A DNA stretch of 64,000 bases from JADLDB01 sp040752975 (lineage in GTDB: Bacteria; Myxococcota; Myxococcia; Myxococcales; Myxococcaceae): the NCBI GenBank assembly GCA_040752975.1, contig JBFMHF010000018.1:1-64000 (forward strand). The letters are read 5' to 3'. A program made the position numbers and the translations under genes. This document shows, piece by piece, positions 33,724 through 42,147 of the stretch; the stretch's first letter is position 1, and every line of letters begins with the position of its first letter. The notes under the pieces were generated by a model, which searched no databases, was not told where the DNA came from, and saw nothing but the letters and a program-made list of their open reading frames with translations.

Positions 33724-33940
33724 GACGTCCTCCTTCCGTCAGCCGCGGGGGGAAAGCGGGGCAGGGAGGTGGCGGCGAAGGCCATGCGGAACGGGCAGTG
33801 CTGAGGCCTCATGACGCACCTCCCGGGAGGCACCGTAAGGGCGAGGACGGGAGCGGCAACGCGCCGGCCTGCTTCCGGGTGCTTGAAGGGCGACGGAAGT
33901 GACTCCGCTCAAGGAGGGGCCGCTGCTACAACCCTCCCTC

Positions 33941-34246
33941 ATGGCCGCTCCCGTCCCGCTGCCCGAGGCTGAGGTCCAGGCGTTTCTGCGCACCCACGGC
34001 GACTGGCACCTCGAGGGTGGCGCGCTGGTGCGCACCTTCGAGGCGCCCACCTTCCTCGCGGGCATCGCCTTCGTCGACCAGGTGGCCAGGCTGGCCGAGG
34101 CCGCCGACCACCACCCGGACATCGACATCCGCTGGAGGAAGGTGACGCTGCGCTTCGTCACCCACGACGCCGGCAACCGCGTCACCGCGCTGGACGTGCG
34201 CCTCGCCGCCGAGTGCGACCTCGTCTTTCGCGCCCTGCCGAAGTGA
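33941..34246 (+). CDS. phhB: Pterin-4a-carbinolamine dehydratase
   Basis: 101 residues from ATG 33941. The family's His motif is present as EAADHHPDIDIRW, with the substrate-facing W and the helix FLAGIAFVDQVARLAE. The ALDVRLAAECD ending completes the fold. It dehydrates carbinolamine to recycle the cofactor of aromatic amino acid hydroxylases. A GTG at 33899 behind the AAGGAGG sequence would add 14 residues; the length favours 33941. No phenylalanine hydroxylase gene is nearby. Confidence 0.92.
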   Translation: MAAPVPLPEAEVQAFLRTHGDWHLEGGALVRTFEAPTFLAGIAFVDQVARLAEAADHHPDIDIRWRKVTLRFVTHDAGNRVTALDVRLAAECDLVFRALPK

Positions 34247-34343
34247 CGGCGCAAAGCGTGCGAGGCGTCCGCCTGGGCAAGTGACATTCAAAGGCGTCTG
34301 GGAGGGCACGCGCGATGCACCATCCTCTGCGAGGAGGTGCGTC

Positions 34344-34799
34344 ATGACACCCACTCCGGCTTCGGAGCAGCGGGCGAAGGGGCTGGTGGCCGTCATCATC
34401 GTCACCGCGGTGTGGATGGTGGTGGCCAACGCCCACGACGCGTGGCGGCCGCTGCTGGGAGGGCTCGTCACCCCGGCCTTCGCGGACGTGCTGTGGGCGG
34501 TCAACCTCGCCTGCGCTGTGCAGATGGTGGGCAGCGCCCTCCTGCTGATGTTCGACACGCCGGCGCTGCGGGGCACCTGTGACCTCCTCAACGCCCTCGC
34601 CGCGGCGGTGGGCGCCGTCGCCTTCTGGCGCGTCTTTCCGCTGGAGCTGACGGGCTTCGGCGCGTGGGCCGAGGTGACGGCGCGGGTGCTGCTCGTCCTC
34701 GCCTTCATCGGCGCGGGCGCCGCGGTGCTGGTCAGCCTCACGCGGCTGGCGCTGGGAGGCGAGGGGCCTCCGCGCTCGCCCCGGCCCTCTCACCCGTGA
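34344..34799 (+). CDS. Four-helix membrane protein, hypothetical
   Basis: 151 residues from ATG 34344 with GAGGAGG ahead. Four predicted spans: KGLVAVIIVTAVWMVVA, ADVLWAVNLACAVQMVG, LLNALAAAVGAVAFW, and VLLVLAFIGAGAAVLVSL. A short soluble tail (GGEGPPRSPRPSHP). No family recognised. It stands alone between the dehydratase and the 34.8-35.1 kb non-coding stretch. Confidence 0.75.
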   Translation: MTPTPASEQRAKGLVAVIIVTAVWMVVANAHDAWRPLLGGLVTPAFADVLWAVNLACAVQMVGSALLLMFDTPALRGTCDLLNALAAAVGAVAFWRVFPLELTGFGAWAEVTARVLLVLAFIGAGAAVLVSLTRLALGGEGPPRSPRPSHP

Positions 34800-34987
34800 A
34801 CGAAGGGGCGTCGCGACGCTCGCTCCTCCCACGTGGCCGCCCACCTCTCACTGTGCGGCGGCTCGCGTCGCGGGAGGAGGTGCTGAGGGGGCTGCGGACT
34901 GTGGGCACGACGAGGTCGCGCGGCTCGACCCGCCGGCAGGCGATGGGCAGCGGAGGCCGCAGCCGCCCACACCCGGTGGACGCGACC

Positions 34988-35036
34988 ATCGACTGCTGCA
35001 GGAACCACCCCCACGGTGGCTGGTGCAGCAATCGAT
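34988..35036. repeat. Imperfect 22-bp inverted repeat
   Basis: ATCGACTGCTGCAGGAACCACC (34988-35009) pairs with 18 of 22 bases of the arm at 35015-35036, around a 5-base loop. It lies in the 286-base gene-free stretch between two divergent or convergent genes. It may be a terminator or the trace of a mobile element. Confidence 0.4.
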
Positions 35037-35085
35037 TGCGCTCCCTGAGGGCCAGCGCGACGTGCGCCGGCCGGCCCGGCGTCAG

Positions 35086-35889
35086 TCAGAGGGCGGCCAG
35101 CGCCTGAGTGAGGCCCGGCCCCGTCACGTCCTGCACGAGGAGGCCGTCGTTGTTCAAGTTCAGCTCGGGCGCGTTCTTCGGCGGCTCGTAGGCGACGAAG
35201 CGCACCTTCGCCTTGTCTTCGCCGGAGGTCTGCCCCGCCTTGAAGACGGCCCCGCCCGCCATCGCCAGGGCCAGCGTGCGCAACAGCGCCCCGGCCTTGT
35301 CCCACTGCGCCTTCGGGACGCCCACCGCCACCAGGTCCGGCCGGCCGAACTTCAGCATGCCGCGGGTGTGCACGAGGAAGGTGCCGTCGGGCAGCGGCTC
35401 GTTCTCCACGAGGACGGACACCTCGGACGACAGCGTGAAGGGCCGGGACACCGGCAGGTCCTTCACGTCGGCGGCCTTCCAGAAGCGGTGGGCCTGCGCG
35501 TCCAGCACGACGGTGGCCCCGCGGGCGACGAGCCACTTCGCCACCGCCCACATCGCCTGGAGGTGCGAGAGGTCTTTCGGGTCGCTCTTCCGCACGAAGA
35601 CGGCGTGCACCACCGTCGCCTCGTCGAGGTCCTTCAGCGCAGGGCCGAGCTGGTCCGTCGCGATGTTGCGCAGCGCGCCCGAGCGGAAGCCGTCGAACCA
35701 CGCGGGCTCCTGGTCGCGGGGAATTTCCCGCACCTCGAGGCCTTCCATCGCGGCCTGGTTGGGCAGCCCGTACGTGGCCGCGGACAGGGGCAGGTCCGCC
35801 AGCTTGCCCGGGGAGAAGCAGAAGAGGTCGAAGCGGACGAAGCCGCCGCCGGAGGCGAAGCGGGCCCGGGGCCAGGTCTCGATGGTCAT
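35086..35889 (-). CDS. Hypothetical cytosolic protein
   Basis: 267 residues from ATG 35889; the extended frame to 35955 has no ribosome site. No signal peptide. FDLFCFSPGKLADLPLSA, VVHAVFVRKSDPKDLSHLQAM and WLVARGATVVLDAQAHRFWKAADV are conserved-looking and loosely recall DUF4261-type proteins, which handle unknown functions near YoeB-like or stress loci. The C-terminal region contains SGEDKAKVRFVAYEPPKN. I cannot assign a reaction. It is divergent from dnaN with 94 bases between starts, a region that must hold both promoters. Confidence 0.7.
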   Translation of the reverse strand: MTIETWPRARFASGGGFVRFDLFCFSPGKLADLPLSAATYGLPNQAAMEGLEVREIPRDQEPAWFDGFRSGALRNIATDQLGPALKDLDEATVVHAVFVRKSDPKDLSHLQAMWAVAKWLVARGATVVLDAQAHRFWKAADVKDLPVSRPFTLSSEVSVLVENEPLPDGTFLVHTRGMLKFGRPDLVAVGVPKAQWDKAGALLRTLALAMAGGAVFKAGQTSGEDKAKVRFVAYEPPKNAPELNLNNDGLLVQDVTGPGLTQALAAL

Positions 35890-35983
35890 GACGGGGCGGG
35901 AATCTGCTTCGTTTCCGCGCCCGATGCACCAGCCTCTTGCGCTCCTTGAACCCAACGGGGGCGCGGGCTACACCCGGCCGGCC

Positions 35984-37090
35984 ATGGAATTCCGCATCGC
36001 AGCCGACGAGCTGAAGAAGGCGCTCCACCGCGCGCAGGGCATCGTGGAGCGCAAGGCGACCATGCCCATCCTCTCCAACGTGCTGGTGACGGCGGCGAAG
36101 TCGGGCGTCACCGTGACGGCATTCGACCTCGACATCGGCATCGTCAGCGAGCACCAGGCCGAGGTGACGAAGGCGGGCGCCATCACCGTGTCGGCGCGCA
36201 CGCTGTTCGACATCGTCAGCTTCCTGCCCGAGGCGCAGGTGACGGTGAAGAAGCTGCCCAACAACTACGCCGAGCTCACCAGCGGCGCCGCCCACTACAA
36301 AATCGTCGGCATGGCGCCCGAGGAGTTCCCCAAGCTGCCCAAGGACGACGCCGCGCACGCCGTCTCCGTCTCGGGCCCCGTGCTTTTGGAGATGATCAAG
36401 AAGACGCAGTTCGCCATCTCCAACGACGAGACGCGCTACATCTTGAACGGCGTCTTCTTCGAGCCCCGCGACAAGGGCCTGGTGCGCATGGTCGCCACCG
36501 ACGGACACCGCCTGGCGCTGGTGGAGCGTGAATTGGCCGGCGACTTCAAGCTGAAGAGTGGTGTCATCATCCCGCGCAAGGGCCTGTTCGAGTTGAAGCG
36601 CCTGCTGGACGAGGCGCCGGACGCGGAGTGCCAGCTGGGCTTCGCGGAGAACTCCGCCATCTTCAAGAAGCCGGGGCTGTCGATGGTGATGCGGCTCATC
36701 GACGGGCAGTTCCCCGAGTACCAGCGCGTCATCCCGAAGGAAGGCGAGAAGCAGCTCCTGGTGCGCCGCGACAAGCTGTTCGACGCGCTCAAGCGCATCT
36801 CGCTGCTGTCGGCGGACAAGTCCAACGCGGTGAAGCTGTCCCTGTCCGAGAACCTCCTGCGCATCACCGTCAACAACCCGGACCTCGGCGAGGCGAAGGA
36901 CGACCTCGAGGTGGCATACCGCGGCGGGGCGCTGACGGTGGGCTTCAACGCGCGCTACCTCCTGGACGTGCTGGGCGTGCTGGAGACGGACGAGGTGTCG
37001 GTGGAGCTGGGCGACGAGCACAGCCCGGGCGTGCTGCACCCGCCGGGAGACAAGTCCTTCACCGCCGTCGTCATGCCGATGCGCGTCTGA
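35984..37090 (+). CDS. dnaN: DNA polymerase III beta subunit (sliding clamp)
   Basis: 368 residues, full length for the family. Three clamp domains follow each other: MEFRIAADELKKALHRAQGIVERK, SGPVLLEMIKKTQFAISNDETRYILNGV, and RDKLFDALKRISLLSADKSNAV. The C-terminal FTAVVMPMRV carries the MPMR end that closes the protein-binding pocket. The clamp ring keeps DNA polymerase III on DNA. No dnaA or recF is next to it; its neighbours are an unknown gene and a subtilase, so it does not sit in the usual dnaA-dnaN-recF cluster. Confidence 0.98.
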   Translation: MEFRIAADELKKALHRAQGIVERKATMPILSNVLVTAAKSGVTVTAFDLDIGIVSEHQAEVTKAGAITVSARTLFDIVSFLPEAQVTVKKLPNNYAELTSGAAHYKIVGMAPEEFPKLPKDDAAHAVSVSGPVLLEMIKKTQFAISNDETRYILNGVFFEPRDKGLVRMVATDGHRLALVERELAGDFKLKSGVIIPRKGLFELKRLLDEAPDAECQLGFAENSAIFKKPGLSMVMRLIDGQFPEYQRVIPKEGEKQLLVRRDKLFDALKRISLLSADKSNAVKLSLSENLLRITVNNPDLGEAKDDLEVAYRGGALTVGFNARYLLDVLGVLETDEVSVELGDEHSPGVLHPPGDKSFTAVVMPMRV

Positions 37091-37209
37091 GCCATTCCCG
37101 GGCTCCGGCCGCGCCCTGCAAGACGCTGCGGAGCTGCCGGGAGATTCAGGCCGCGTTGCCGGGCTTCAAGGCGAAGGATGACGCCTGCCAGGTGGACTTC
37201 GGCGGCGCG

Positions 37210-37360
37210 GGCTCAGGAGGGCTCGAGCTCGTCGCCCACGACATGGCCACGGGGGAAGAGGCGCGTCCGACACGAGGCGCAGAGGGACTGCTCCCCACGC
37301 ACTCGAGACAGTCTCGGCACCCGAACGCGCCGCAGCGCCCACACGCGGCGACGGCAGGCA
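37210..37360 (-). pseudogene. Remnant of a zinc-ribbon protein
   Basis: Minus-strand frames give AVAACGRCGAFGCRDCLECVG and then, after a frameshift near 37293, GEQSLCASCRTRLFPRGHVVGDELEPS. Joined, they match the CxxCGxFxCxxC...CxxC zinc ribbon that opens a myxobacterial protein family. The rest of the protein is missing. Confidence 0.5.
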
Positions 37361-37453
37361 CCGCGACGTGCCGCGCACCACTGGACCCAAGCCCGGACAC
37401 CGATGGGCCGGCCAGTGCGCAGGGGCGAAGCCGTTTCCTGAAGACGGGCGCTT

Positions 37454-38941
37454 TCAGCGGAGTCGGCGTCGGCGGGCGAGCCACAGCCCCAGGCCCAGCA
37501 GCGCGAAGCCACCGTCCACGGTGGTGCAACTGCAGTACACCACCACCGTGCCGCCCTCCGTCGAGCTGAGCGCCGGCAGCACGATGTCGCCGGCGCCCAC
37601 GCACGCGCCCTGCACGCAGCGGCCGGTGCACGTCCCCCCGTCGCAGGCGGACGCCGGCAGCGCACACGCCTCTCCTCCGTGACGGGCGCAGAAGGACGCC
37701 TGCACCGCTTCCACCGCCGCGCGCGCGTCGATGAGGGGCGTCACCCGGCCCGGCGCCTTCGGGTCCACCACCGGGCGGCCCGTGTCCTCGAGAATCCGCA
37801 GCACGTCGCCGGGCGTCAGCTTCGGGTCCGCCTCCAGCATCAGCGCCGCCACGGCGGACGCGTGGGGCGTGGCCTGCGACGTCCCGCGCCTGGTGGTGCC
37901 GCCGCCCCCCGGCGCGGCCGAGGTGATGACGCTGCCCGGCGCCAGGAGGTCCAATTCGTCGCTGGTGTTGGACAGGCACATCACCGTGCCCGCGTCGGTG
38001 ACGGCGTCGAAGCAGCCGCTCGAATACGTGCCCGTGTCCGGCTCGCGGCCCAGCGGCGCGTCGTAGGTGGCCCCCACCGCGATGACGTGCGTGAGGCACG
38101 CGGGCGCCACCAGCGCGTTGGCCTCGTTCTCGTTGCCCGCCGCCCCAAACATCACCACGCCCGCGTCCGCGAGGTGGGCGGCCGCCGTCGCCATCAACGG
38201 CCAGTCGGCGTCGCACACCCCGGGGTAGCGCTCGTCGGTGCCGATGGAGAGGTTGACGACGCGCAGGCCGAGGCGCGCGGCGTTGTCCGCGAGCCACTCC
38301 ATGGCGATGGCCCAGTCGGACTCGCGGCCGTAGGACGTGTCGTCGAAGACGCGCACCATCACCACGCGGCTGCCGGGCGCGAGGCCCTTCGGCGCGCGCA
38401 CGCCGTCGCCGGTGAGAATGCCCGTCACGTGCGTGCCGTGGCCGCTGCCCTCGGGGGCGAGGACGCCTTCGTCCACGTTGCCCGGCTGGCAGCCCCCCAG
38501 CACGAAGCACTTCTGCTCGAGGATGCCGCCGTCGGCGAGGTCCGGGTGCGTCGCGTCCACGCCGGTGTCCAGGGCGGCCACCACCACGCCCTTCCCGGTG
38601 ACGCCCAGCGAGTCGCGCACCACGTCCGCGCGCAGCACCGCCGCCGACTCGGCCGTCAGCGCACGGAGTCTTCCGTCCAGCGTCACCGCGCGCACCGCCG
38701 GGTGTTTCGAAAGCGCGTCGAGGCCCCGCGGCGTCGCGTGCGCAGCGAAGGCCGACAGCGCGCGCATCACCCGGTACGGCTGCACCTCCGCGGACGGCAG
38801 CGCCGCCAGCACCTCGTCGGGGGCCGAGGACACCAGCACCACCACGTCGACGGTGGCGTGGAGGCGCGCAGCCTCCTCCACCTGCGGGCGCACCACCGGC
38901 GGATTCGCCAGCACCAGCGACGCGAGGAGGACGAGGGGCAT
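37454..38941 (-). CDS. Subtilisin-like secreted serine protease with MYXO-CTERM-like tail
   Basis: 495 residues from ATG 38941. A signal peptide (MPLVLLASLVLANPP) and a ~90-residue propeptide-like region (VQPYRVMRALSAFAAHATPRG, an I9-type fold) precede the S8 domain. The triad is complete: Asp in VVAALDTGVDATHPDL, His in GHGTHVTGI, Ser in GTSQATPHASAVAAL. The oxyanion Asn is in GAAGNENEANA. The Cys-rich segment (ACALPASACDGGTCTGRC) is followed by a YCSC motif, one hydrophobic helix and RRRRLR, as in MYXO-CTERM sorting signals. Probably surface-anchored and processed. Confidence 0.95.
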   Translation of the reverse strand: MPLVLLASLVLANPPVVRPQVEEAARLHATVDVVVLVSSAPDEVLAALPSAEVQPYRVMRALSAFAAHATPRGLDALSKHPAVRAVTLDGRLRALTAESAAVLRADVVRDSLGVTGKGVVVAALDTGVDATHPDLADGGILEQKCFVLGGCQPGNVDEGVLAPEGSGHGTHVTGILTGDGVRAPKGLAPGSRVVMVRVFDDTSYGRESDWAIAMEWLADNAARLGLRVVNLSIGTDERYPGVCDADWPLMATAAAHLADAGVVMFGAAGNENEANALVAPACLTHVIAVGATYDAPLGREPDTGTYSSGCFDAVTDAGTVMCLSNTSDELDLLAPGSVITSAAPGGGGTTRRGTSQATPHASAVAALMLEADPKLTPGDVLRILEDTGRPVVDPKAPGRVTPLIDARAAVEAVQASFCARHGGEACALPASACDGGTCTGRCVQGACVGAGDIVLPALSSTEGGTVVVYCSCTTVDGGFALLGLGLWLARRRRLR

Positions 38942-39682
38942 CGGCGCGGAGTCTAGGTGCAGTGTGTCGCGCACCGCGAGCGCGAAGCCGCGTGGAGGGT
39001 GCGTGGGCCCGCGGGGAAACCTCACGTGGCGCGACTGGACGCCGAGGGAGCTCGAGTTCCGACAGGACGTGCGGCTGCTCTCGCCTTGTCGGGAGCCATG
39101 CCGGAAGGGAGGCGTCCTTCCCCGGGAAAACCACGCCCGTACTCGAGCGCGTCGAGGCCATGCTCTGCGCGAGCTTCCCTCTCGACTCCAGCGCCGCGCG
39201 CCTCTGCATCGAGCACGGCGACTTTTCCCGCGAGGGAGACCTGGCCGAGTCAAGTTCCACGACACCGCGCGGCTCAATCGTCTCTGCCCCGGCGGGGAGC
39301 GCCGAGGAGGACGTCTTCCTGGCCGACGTGGCGGACGTTGCCCACCCGCCGGAGCGCCACCGTGGTGGGCGCCGTACGCGAAGCGCTCGCCTCCCGACCC
39401 GGGGCGCGCTGTCCCTGCAACTTCTTCCCCGCCTACGGGTCGCAGTTTCAGTGGCACCGGACGCGCACACACGACCCTCCCACGCACCAGGTCGTCGAGG
39501 GGGGCTTCGACTGTCGGGGAAGGAGGGTGCCGCCTGGGAACAACGCTCGAAGAAGTGGGCGGCGCTCCACTGATTTGCACTCGCCGTGCCCGAGCGCAGG
39601 TGGTTGATCCGACACTCGGCGGCCTCTCATTTTGACGACATCATTTCACGCGCGCATTGCAACCGTGAAATGGCTTTGCGAG
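38942..39682. other. Gene-poor stretch with scattered coding fragments
   Basis: No frame in these ~740 bases has a convincing start and family match. Fragments such as ERVEAMLCASFPLDSSAARLC, GDLAESS and NFFPAYGSQFQWHRTR appear in shifting plus-strand frames, which suggests decayed genes. The long minus-strand frames only mirror high GC content. Confidence 0.5.
39642..39672. terminator. Perfect 9-bp hairpin downstream of the M50 protease gene
   Basis: CATTTCACG and CGTGAAATG pair perfectly across a 13-base loop, 11 bases past the protease stop (minus strand). No T-run follows on that strand, so the terminator role is only probable. Confidence 0.45.
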
Positions 39683-40663
39683 TCACCCCGCGTCCAACGG
39701 CACGGGCATGAAGGTCAGCACCGTGGCCACGAAGCACACCGCGCAGACGACCTTCCGGCCGAAGGAGAGCGGCTCCTCGGGCGTCGTCACCGGCGGGTGG
39801 CCGAAGCCCACCACCCGCGTCACCAGGAAGAACCACACCAGCCAGGACGCGCTGCAGAAGAGGGCCAGCGGCAGCAGCGCGCCGGCGACGACGCGGCCCA
39901 GGCGCACCGCCTTCTCGTCGAACCAGGCGTGGGTGAGGTGTCCTCCGTCGAGCTGTCCCACCGGCAGGAGGTTCAGCATCGTCACCAACATCCCGAACCA
40001 GCCCGCCAGCAGGAGCGGGTGCGCCGCGAGGTCGGTGCCCTCCGCGAGCCGCCCGTGGACGACGCGCACCAGCAGCAGGCCGAGGAGGTTGTCGCCGAAA
40101 ATCATCGCCTCCTGCGTCTCCTTCGGCGCCGGGATGCCGCGGGTGTACTCGCGCAGCAACTGCCCCAGGTACTCCGCGTAGTGCCACAGCGACGTCGACG
40201 GAGGAAAGCGCCGCACGCTCTCGGGCACGTCCATGGGCTCCGACAGCGCGATGCCCGCGATGAGAATCGGCACCGCCACCAGCAGCCCGCACAGGGGCCC
40301 CGCCGCGCCGATGTCCACCAGGGCGTTGCGCGTCGGCACCTTCCCCTTGAGCCGGATGACGGCGCCCAGCGTGCCGAAGCCCAGCGGAATGGGGATGAAG
40401 TAGGGCAGCGTGGCGTCCACGCCATGCAAGCGCGCCATCAGGTAGTGCCCCATCTCGTGCGCGCCGAGGATGAGCAGCACACTCACCGTGAAGAAGACGC
40501 TGCCCCACACCCGGTCCTCCAGGCTGCCCGAGACGCCGCCGCCCCAGAAGAAGAGGAAGGCGGCGAAGACGCTCAGCGCGGTGAGGACGAGGAGCAACAG
40601 GTGAAAGGCTGGCCGGCGCGAGAAGGGCGCTGACGGATGTTCGCCGCCGACTGGGTCCGTCAC
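39683..40663 (-). CDS. Site-2 protease family (M50) membrane metalloprotease
   Basis: 326 residues from GTG 40663. Eight or so membrane helices. The zinc motif is GAHEMGHYLMARL; the second metal motif is NLLPVGQLDGGHL. The GPLCGLLVAVPIL loop between them is typical of the EGY1-like subgroup of M50 proteases. These cut within membranes and usually release regulators. A cytosolic loop (PMDVPESVRRFPPSTSLWHYAEYLGQLLREY) lies between spans. Unlinked to an anti-sigma gene here; substrate unknown. Confidence 0.93.
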   Translation of the reverse strand: MTDPVGGEHPSAPFSRRPAFHLLLLVLTALSVFAAFLFFWGGGVSGSLEDRVWGSVFFTVSVLLILGAHEMGHYLMARLHGVDATLPYFIPIPLGFGTLGAVIRLKGKVPTRNALVDIGAAGPLCGLLVAVPILIAGIALSEPMDVPESVRRFPPSTSLWHYAEYLGQLLREYTRGIPAPKETQEAMIFGDNLLGLLLVRVVHGRLAEGTDLAAHPLLLAGWFGMLVTMLNLLPVGQLDGGHLTHAWFDEKAVRLGRVVAGALLPLALFCSASWLVWFFLVTRVVGFGHPPVTTPEEPLSFGRKVVCAVCFVATVLTFMPVPLDAG

Positions 40664-40749
40664 ACCGACTCCTCGTGACTTCCGTTGACTCTCGAAGCTT
40701 CGTCTCTATGCTGCCGCCGCTGTTTTCATCTCTCTCCAAGGAGTCGGCA

Positions 40750-41115
40750 ATGAAGAAGGCACTGTTGGCGCTCGGCCTCGCGGCGGCCCTCACCGGCTGC
40801 ACCAGCGTCGAATCGGCCACCGTGGGCAGCAACGAGGTGTCCGCGACGGGCGGTGAGGCGGTCGCGGTGGTGCAGGCCACGTCCCTGGGCCTCACCTTCA
40901 TCTTCCACATCGTCGACGCCGTCACCAGCGACCTCGATGAGGTCGTCAACAAGCTCCTGGTGGGCGAGGCCAAGGCCATGGGCGCCACCAAGGTGGACCT
41001 CAAGTACGCCAGCACCACGCCGCGCCACGGCATCTGGGCCGTCTTCGGGCTGCCGATGCTCATCAACCTCATCGGCACGCCTTCGTCCTCGGCCGTGGGC
41101 ATCGCGGTGAAGTAG
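40750..41115 (+). CDS. Small lipoprotein, hypothetical
   Basis: 121 residues from ATG 40750 with AAGGAG ahead. Lipoprotein signal MKKALLALGLAAALTGC (Cys17). The mature part has LTFIFHIVDAVTSDLDEVVNKLLVGEAKAMGA and a Pro-rich strand (YASTTPRHGIWAVFGLPMLINLI). The style resembles small outer-membrane lipoproteins of the YjfK/TRL type. No role known. A stem-loop with T-run follows. Confidence 0.75.
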   Translation: MKKALLALGLAAALTGCTSVESATVGSNEVSATGGEAVAVVQATSLGLTFIFHIVDAVTSDLDEVVNKLLVGEAKAMGATKVDLKYASTTPRHGIWAVFGLPMLINLIGTPSSSAVGIAVK

Positions 41116-41139
41116 ACGACCGCGCCTCCGGCTTTCCTT

Positions 41140-41184
41140 CGGCCCGTCGCCGGCGCTCCAGGCCGCGGCGGGCCGAGTCCTTTT
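41140..41184 (+). terminator. Stem-loop and T-run abutting the next start codon
   Basis: CGGCCCG pairs with CGGGCCG, with more G-C pairs inside, followed by AGTCCTTTTCC and directly by ATG 41187. It should end the upstream transcript. The following gene then has no visible ribosome site. Confidence 0.6.
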
Positions 41185-41186
41185 CC

Positions 41187-41963
41187 ATGCGCCCACTCGT
41201 CCTCGTCCTCGTCGCGCTGGCCGGCTGCGCGAAGAGCCCCGCCTCCGAGACGCCGTCCCCGTCGCTTGTGGGCGAGGTGAAGCAGGCGCTGGCCGAGCGC
41301 GAGAAGCGGCTGTCGTCGTACCACCTGGTGGCGGACACCACGGAGGGCGGCCGCACCGCGCACCACGAGTTCTTCTTCCGCGCGCCCAACCACGGCCACG
41401 GCGTCGCCACGGGCGGCCCGGAGTCGGTGGCGGTGGCCTTCGACGGCGCCACGCTGTACCGCCTCGACGACGCGGAGAAGAAGGTGGACGCGTACAAGCT
41501 GGAGCTGCCTCCAGCGAAAGCGGCGTTGGTGCTGGCCACCTTCTTCCGGCCCTTCGCGCCGGACGGCTTCCGCACCCCGCTGCTGCCGTCGAAGGGCGTC
41601 ACCGCGAAGCTGGTGTCTCACCCGATGGGCCCACAGGCGGCGGAGCTGACGGTGACGACGCAGGACGAAGCCGGCGGCCCGGTGGAGGTGACGTACGTGG
41701 TGCGCTTCCCGTCGGGCGACTTCCTCGGCAAGCGTACGCGCAGCGGGATGCACGTGGGCGAGGTGAAGGTGGACACGGAGCGCTGCGAGCCGGCGCTCAA
41801 GCTGTGCGTGCCGACGAAGCTGACGGAGACGCGCGACGGCGAGGTGCTGGGCACCACCACCATCACGGCGGTGGAGCTGAACCCGAACTTGCCGGTGGAG
41901 CGCTTTCGCCTCGAGCCGCCGGAGGGGTACACGGTGCAGCAGCGGGTGATGAAGGAGAATTGA
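41187..41963 (+). CDS. Lipoprotein with LolA/sorting-like fold
   Basis: 258 residues from ATG 41187; lipoprotein signal MRPLVLVLVALAGC (Cys14). The pattern YHLVADTTEGGRTAHHEFFFRAPNHGHG, then AFDGATLYRLDDAEKKVDAYKLELP, then DFLGKRTRSGMHVGEVKVDTE is the strand-turn layout of LolA/LolB-like or DUF4292 outer-membrane lipoproteins that bind lipid. Two cysteines late in the chain (RCEPALKLCVPTK). No neighbours in the Lol pathway. Probably a periplasmic lipid-handling protein. Confidence 0.75.
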   Translation: MRPLVLVLVALAGCAKSPASETPSPSLVGEVKQALAEREKRLSSYHLVADTTEGGRTAHHEFFFRAPNHGHGVATGGPESVAVAFDGATLYRLDDAEKKVDAYKLELPPAKAALVLATFFRPFAPDGFRTPLLPSKGVTAKLVSHPMGPQAAELTVTTQDEAGGPVEVTYVVRFPSGDFLGKRTRSGMHVGEVKVDTERCEPALKLCVPTKLTETRDGEVLGTTTITAVELNPNLPVERFRLEPPEGYTVQQRVMKEN

Positions 41964-42147
41964 CGCGCGCTGGCGGCTGCGGCCTCAAGCGATGGGAGTT
42001 GAGGCGAGCGCCTCGAACCTTCAGCGAGGTGGCGGGGCAGATGCACGAAAGTCCCCCCGGCCCCACGCGTTGAGCGACTGGTTGTGCTTGTGCCGGTTCC
42101 TGACCGGCCGTCTCATGTCAGCCGTCTCTCGAGGAACGGTCGCACGC

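Noticed and set aside
34738..35031. Minus-strand frame MLHQPPWGWFLQ...
   Set aside because: It overlaps the imperfect inverted repeat and part of a membrane protein gene and has no ribosome site.
39627..41753. 708-residue minus frame spanning several lipoproteins
   Set aside because: Crosses well-supported genes on the plus strand and has no motif.
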